Of a stretch of DNA of 64,000 nt, positions 60,247-64,000 are shown piece after piece. Made by a program: the position numbers and the translations under genes. The notes below the pieces were generated by a model. The model saw nothing but the letters and a program-made list of their open reading frames with translations. It made no database searches and was not told the origin of the DNA. The stretch covers positions 248,001-312,000 of the forward strand of contig KV748234.1 of NCBI GenBank assembly GCA_001692895.1. The letters are read 5' to 3'. The DNA comes from Cenococcum geophilum 1.58. Lineage: Eukaryota > Ascomycota > Dothideomycetes > Gloniales > Gloniaceae. Position 1 is the stretch's first letter; each line of letters opens with the position of its first letter.

Positions 60247-61096
60247 GGCCAGAATATATATACATTGTAGAACCACTATATATAGCAAGTTTGCCTAAAC
60301 TGCTTGCCCAGTTCCTTACCACGGTTAACGCAGCAGCTAGTAAACAAAGCCAGCTCCTACCCGTATGCACCTAATTTGCTCTATAAGCCTATCCTTACAG
60401 CCTGCCCCTGCCTAAATAGACCGATACGCGCATCCGTCCTTTTAGGCTATATAGACAGTGTCATCGACAAGGTATTGATCCTTTCTCTAAAACAGGTCCA
60501 CTAGGAGTTAGAGCCTAGTAAAGGGGTAAGGTTCCTAGAGTCGTCCGTCACTACCATTATATACTACGCCCTATAGTCGTTAGCTACTTCGCGTTACCTA
60601 TAACGCTCTCATAACAACAGGCCGACCGTGTCTTGCAGGCGTAGGCCCATAATAACTTAACGCCGCGCAGCTACCGTCCCTTAGCCGCCTACTAACCAAA
60701 CTTATTATCCTCCTATCTTAACTAATACCTGCATCTAAGTCCGTTCTAGCCTACCTATATAGGTTCGTCCTAGCTCTTTCTTAGTCCGTTCCAGATTAAC
60801 GTTGCCGCCTAGAGAAGGGTGCCCCCAGCTCTTTCTTAGTCCGTTCTAGATTAACATCACCGCCTAAAGAAAGGTTAACGCCACTACGTAGAAAGGGAGG
60901 ATTAACGTCGCTAAATGTGGTTAACGGTGTTAAGATTCTTCCTGTGCCCTCGCTATAGGTATAGTCTCAAAGCGGAACAAGTATAGAGGTGCCCTGTCGT
61001 CTCCTTAGATTTCTATCGCTTCCACTAGCAAATACAAGCGCTGGCTTATAGCCCTAGGTCGGCGCCTAGGTAGAGAGACGTCGGGTAGTTTTTAAG
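60247..61096. repeat. 850-bp direct repeat, copy 1
   Basis: From GGCCAGAATATATATACATTG to GGGTAGTTTTTAAG, closely similar to 62246-63095. It contains a 55-bp tandem pair (60772 and 60827, AGCTCTTTCTTAGTCCGTTC). The short frame at 60304-60504 is not supported as a gene. Confidence 0.92.
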
Positions 61097-62245
61097 CAGG
61101 TAGTTATATAGTAGAGTTTAACATGCCTGCTTATCTAGGCCTCTACCCCAGTTTTCCAGTGGCTTCGTCCCTATTAGACGGGTGACATACCTTCTGCGGT
61201 TAAGGCCTGACCAAAAGCCTCCCCCGCCTAGGTAACTCCTGTTTGCTCCTTAAGTGTACCTTATCGGCGTACCGCCCTAGCGAATAGTCCTGTCTATTAG
61301 TATACCGACACGCGCATCCGTTCTCTTAAGCCGCGTAGTAGTCTCTCCGGCTAGGACATAATCCTACCTGCCTACTAGGTGCACTAGGGGTTAGAGCCTA
61401 GCTAAGGGGTAAGGTCCCTAGAGCCAGCAGTAGCTACTACGCACTACGCCCCGCGGGAGGCTAGTAGTAGTATAGGGGCGCAACACCCTACACTACTACC
61501 AAGTCCCCGTTTCGCGTTGCCTGTAAGAGTCTCCTCATAATAGGCCGACCGTGTCTTATAGGAGGGGGCCGTAGACGCTAGGTCCCGTGCTAGGCAACCT
61601 ACTCCCCCCTCTCCTACTAACTAAGCTTGTGTCCCCCCTTCCTATAAGCTGTGCCTGTGTCTCTAACTGTCGAGTCCTCGTCCGACTAGCCTGTGTTTCC
61701 CCTACAGCCTCCCCCATATGTATGCGTTAGGTCACATACACCACGCCTATTAAGACCCTCCTGTGAGTCGCCTGTAAGTCGAACGCCATGGGGCCGTCGA
61801 AGCTGGCCTGTGTTTCCGCTGCCTAGAGCTTTGCCCGTGTTTCCACCTCGTCGAGCCGTCTGGTCGCCGTCGCGTCGCCGTCGCGTCGCTATCGTCCAGG
61901 TCGCGCGCACCACGCCTATTAAGACCCTCTTCTAAGTCACCTGGGTGTAACCGGATACTAGATAGGCCCTCGTAGAGGGGCCTTAACGAGTTCTCTAGGC
62001 AGGGCCTTAACAAGTTCTTCGCGGTGGCCTTAGGGCTTTAACAAGTTTCGTACAAGGTGCCTGCGACGCGTTAACCTTAACAAGTTCTTATAAAAAGAGG
62101 TTCCCTACGCCCTCGCCGCATTGCGATCTCAGAGCTAGTGCAAGCCCAAGGGTGTCCTGTTGTACGCCTAGGGCGCGTCCACGTCGACTGGCTTAATAAG
62201 GCCAGTTTCGGGCCTGGCTGCGAGCCAGGTAGTCGTACATCGGGT
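61097..62245. other. GC-richer spacer between the 850-bp repeats, with a diverged third copy
   Basis: 61300-61570 resembles the 60410-60690 part of the 850-bp repeat (CGACACGCGCATCCGT, GGGGTTAGAGCCTAG, AGGCCGACCGTGTCTT). A 16-bp block CACGCCTATTAAGACC occurs at 61742 and 61912. CCTTAACAAGTTCT-like units recur at 61980-62090. The overlapping open frames on both strands at 61686-62013 reflect high GC content and show no protein signature. Confidence 0.75.
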
Positions 62246-63095
62246 GGCTAGAATATATATGCATTGTAGAACTACTATACACAGCAAGTTTGCCTAAACT
62301 GCTTGCCCAGTTCCTTGCCACGGTTAACGTAGCAGCTAGTGGACAAAGCTAGCTCCTACCTGTGTGCACCTGATTTGCTCTATAAGCCTATTCTTACAGC
62401 CTGCCCCTGCCTAAATAGACCGACACGCGTATCCGTCCTTTCGGGCTATACAGACAGTGTCATCGATAAGGTATTAATCCTTCCTCTGAGACAGGTCCAC
62501 TAGGAGTTAGAGCCTAGTAAAGGGGTAAGGTTCCTAGAGTCGTCCGTCGCTGCCATTATATACCACGCCCTATAGCCGTTGGCTGCTTCGCGTTACCTGT
62601 GACGCTCTTACGACGATAGGCCGACCGTGTCTTGCAGGCGTGGGCCTATAATAACTCGACGCCGCGCAGCTATTGTCCCTCAGCCGCCTACTAACCAAAC
62701 TTGTTGTCCTCCTATCTTAACCAATACCTGCATCTAAGTCCGTTCCAGCCTGCCTATATAGGTTCGTCCTAGCTCTTTCTTAGTCCGTTCCGGATTAACG
62801 TCGCCGCCTAGAAAAGGGTGCCCCCAGCTCTTTCTTGGTCCGTTCTAGATTAACGTCGCCGCCTAGAGAAAGGTTAACGCCGCTGCGTAGAAAGGGAGGA
62901 TTAACGTCGCTAAATGTGGTTAATGGTGTTGAGATTCTTCCTATGCCCTCGCTGTAGGTATAGTCTTAGAGCGGAACAAGTACAGAGGTGCCCTATCGTC
63001 TCCTTAGATTCCTATTGCTTCCACTAGCAAATGCAAGCGCTAGCTTGTGGCCCTAGGTCGGCGCCTAGGTAGAGAGACATCGGGTAGTTTTTAAG
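62246..63095. repeat. 850-bp direct repeat, copy 2
   Basis: Partner of 60247-61096 with the same length and end points. It retains the 55-bp tandem pair. It is slightly richer in CA/TG than copy 1, so it is a little less mutated. Confidence 0.92.
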
Positions 63096-63337
63096 ACCAT
63101 TCCTCTGTTCTTGATGAGTTGCCTTATATTGTTAACGAGCGCCAAGACCCGCGAAAACTCTGCTGTTCTGACGGCGTCAAGGACAACGCATTCGAAAGCG
63201 CCCTCTAGCCACGACGTAACGCCGCTGCATTAGTAACAGACGAGATCCTCACTCTCAGCTTAACCGTACGGACAAGATAAGACGGAAAGGAACCCCCATA
63301 GGACAGTATGGGTCGGATCTCGCTTTTAGTGTTCCTT
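63096..63337 (-). other. Un-RIPed head of the composite element with a possible captured coding segment
   Basis: Base composition changes abruptly: CA and TG are common and TpA is scarce compared with all surroundings. On the minus strand one frame of about 70 codons (63290-63096) is interrupted by only two TAA codons. It includes L-S-C-P-Y-G, L-V-C-Y, and E-C-V-V-L-D-A-V-R-T-A-E-F-S-R-V-L. I recognise no family. The first bases fold as GGAAC...GTTCC enclosing CCCATA/TATGGG (63289-63335). Confidence 0.5.
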
Positions 63338-63803
63338 AAAAATATATATTATATATCTTAATTAGTAGTAGTTATTCTATTAGTCTATATTTCCGTTAAA
63401 TAGGGTTTAAACTATTTAAGTGCCCTTTCTATTAAAAACAATTCTATATAGGCTATTTAATCTATTAATATAGCTAACTTAGCCCCTTTTTATATAACCT
63501 TAAAATATATTTATATAAGGAATCCTTTAAGCTTTAATCTCTCTTCTAAAAATTATTTAATTAAAGGTAACTTAACCTTTACCGCTCTAATTCTATTAAG
63601 TCTTTCTTTAAGTAGTTAGTTATTTTTATTTAACTAATTAACTATTTCTTATATTTATCTAACCGTAACTAGTTATAAGTTAGTATTTTATATACTTATA
63701 TCTCCACTTATCCTTAAAGTAGTTACTACCGTTAACGGCGTTATAGTAGCTACTTTTAGTAGTATATTATTTAACTTCTAAAACTATAACTAGGTAGTAA
63801 TTA
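63338..63803 (-). pseudogene. gag: Gypsy B gag 5' end
   Basis: It aligns with Gypsy C 44050-44515. The region equivalent to the Gypsy C start (ATG at 44469) lies near 63757-63765, where RIP has changed the ATG. It abuts the 5' LTR at 63804. Confidence 0.8.
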
Positions 63804-64000
63804 TATAATAAAGCCTTATAGGAGGAACTACGGTGGACTTATTAATAGGCTAGGTATATAGGTAATATAGGAAATTAACAATATAATAATAACTAGTAAA
63901 GTAGTTACCTAATAGATTAACTCTAATTATATTCTAAGAATTACTATAAAGGAAGGAACTATTTAGGTAGGGATTAAGGTCCTTTAAATATACAAACTAC
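63804..64000 (-). repeat. 5' LTR of Gypsy B, partial
   Basis: It begins TATAATAAAGCC and aligns with 19205-19401 of the 3' LTR. It is cut off by the window end. Its outer edge and the TSD partner of 19200-19204 should lie about 220 bp further right. Confidence 0.9.

Larger units (their letters stand above)
59890..63337 (-). mobile_element. Composite LINE A-tailed retroelement with long internal repeats, 3448 bp
   Basis: It is inserted in Gypsy B gag with a perfect 15-bp TSD, AAAAATATATATTAT (59875-59889 and 63338-63352), and has a (TTA)n end at left, so it is one retroposition event. In its own orientation it has four parts. A 242-bp head with little or no RIP (63337-63096) comes first. Then an 850-bp repeat (63095-62246), a 1149-bp spacer and a second 850-bp repeat (61096-60247). 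Last is a tail of about 357 bp (60246-59890) matching the 3' end of LINE A (4132-4489). No RT or endonuclease is present, so it must depend on LINE A enzymes. Confidence 0.85.
19205..64000 (-). mobile_element. Gypsy B: chromodomain Gypsy, minus strand, shattered by five insertions
   Basis: Same family as Gypsy A and C. The 3' LTR is at 19205-19624 and the 5' LTR begins at 63804 and runs off the window. Element sequence survives as 19205-22697, 23717-26088, 46664-47004, 53333-53682, 59260-59889 and 63338-64000. These segments align in order with the uninterrupted Gypsy C interior (37347-44515) and add up to nearly the same length, which proves they are one element. Each gap is an insertion with its own TSD. 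It is itself inserted in Gypsy-2. It is heavily RIPed. Confidence 0.92.

Noticed and set aside
61686-62013. Overlapping open frames on both strands in the GC-rich spacer
   Set aside because: Arg/Pro-rich in all frames, no motif, overlapping on opposite strands. Explained by high GC content.
60247-63095. The two 850-bp direct repeats as LTRs of a 2.8-kb LTR retrotransposon
   Set aside because: Ends are not TG...CA, there is no short TSD directly outside them, one side abuts a LINE A tail, and the TSD found (AAAAATATATATTAT) encloses the larger 3.4-kb unit.
1-64000. Mitochondrial origin, CRISPR arrays, tRNA or rRNA genes, secondary-metabolite genes
   Set aside because: TA-richness is explained by RIP of nuclear retrotransposons. 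No regularly spaced short repeats, cloverleaf candidates or rRNA motifs were seen.

Overview
This window is a transposon graveyard from a filamentous ascomycete (Pezizomycotina). I see no intact host gene, rRNA or tRNA in its 64 kb. The main clue is base composition. CpA and TpG are strongly depleted and TpA is in large excess, and almost every stop codon in the recognisable retroelement frames is TAA or TAG where the family has Gln (CAA/CAG) or Trp (TGG). This is the footprint of repeat-induced point mutation (RIP). The retroelement types (chromodomain Gypsy, fungal-type Copia, Tad1-like LINEs) fit the same group. No species can be named.

Layout, reconstructed from target-site duplications (TSDs) read directly in the sequence. 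(1) 1-12309: Gypsy A, + strand, entering the window inside its protease. It is split by a gag-only LTR element (461-3144) and by LINE A (4132-9357, - strand). (2) 12310-14262: RIP-degraded sequence without a recognisable gene, containing the distal LTR of a second Gypsy family. (3) 14263-19204: body of that element (Gypsy-2, - strand), cut in its gag by Gypsy B. (4) 19205-64000: Gypsy B, - strand, running off the right edge inside its 5' LTR. Gypsy B is broken by a 1.0-kb non-autonomous element N1 (22698-23716), a huge nested LINE E (26089-46663), a Copia element (47005-53332), LINE D (53683-59259) and a 3.4-kb composite element (59890-63337). (5) Inside LINE E lie N2 (27228-28245), LINE B (28873-34739, - strand) and the complete Gypsy C (36921-44941, - strand). 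The deepest stack is four levels: Gypsy-2 > Gypsy B > LINE E > N2, LINE B or Gypsy C.

How the elements relate. Two LINE families are present: LINE A, and the LINE B/D/E family. Each appears to have its own non-autonomous passenger. N1 and N2 end in a 3' tail shared with the B/D/E family. The 3.4-kb composite ends in about 357 bp of LINE A 3' sequence preceded by long repeats and an unmutated head. Gypsy A, B and C are one family. All three keep a conserved unidentified reading frame downstream of the chromodomain that runs through the polypurine tract into the 3' LTR. The 2.7-kb element at 461-3144 is a Copia-type gag between LTRs with no pol.

All domain calls come from my own reading of translated frames; no database search was run. 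Element ends supported by TSDs are exact to a base or two; internal pseudogene limits are approximate.
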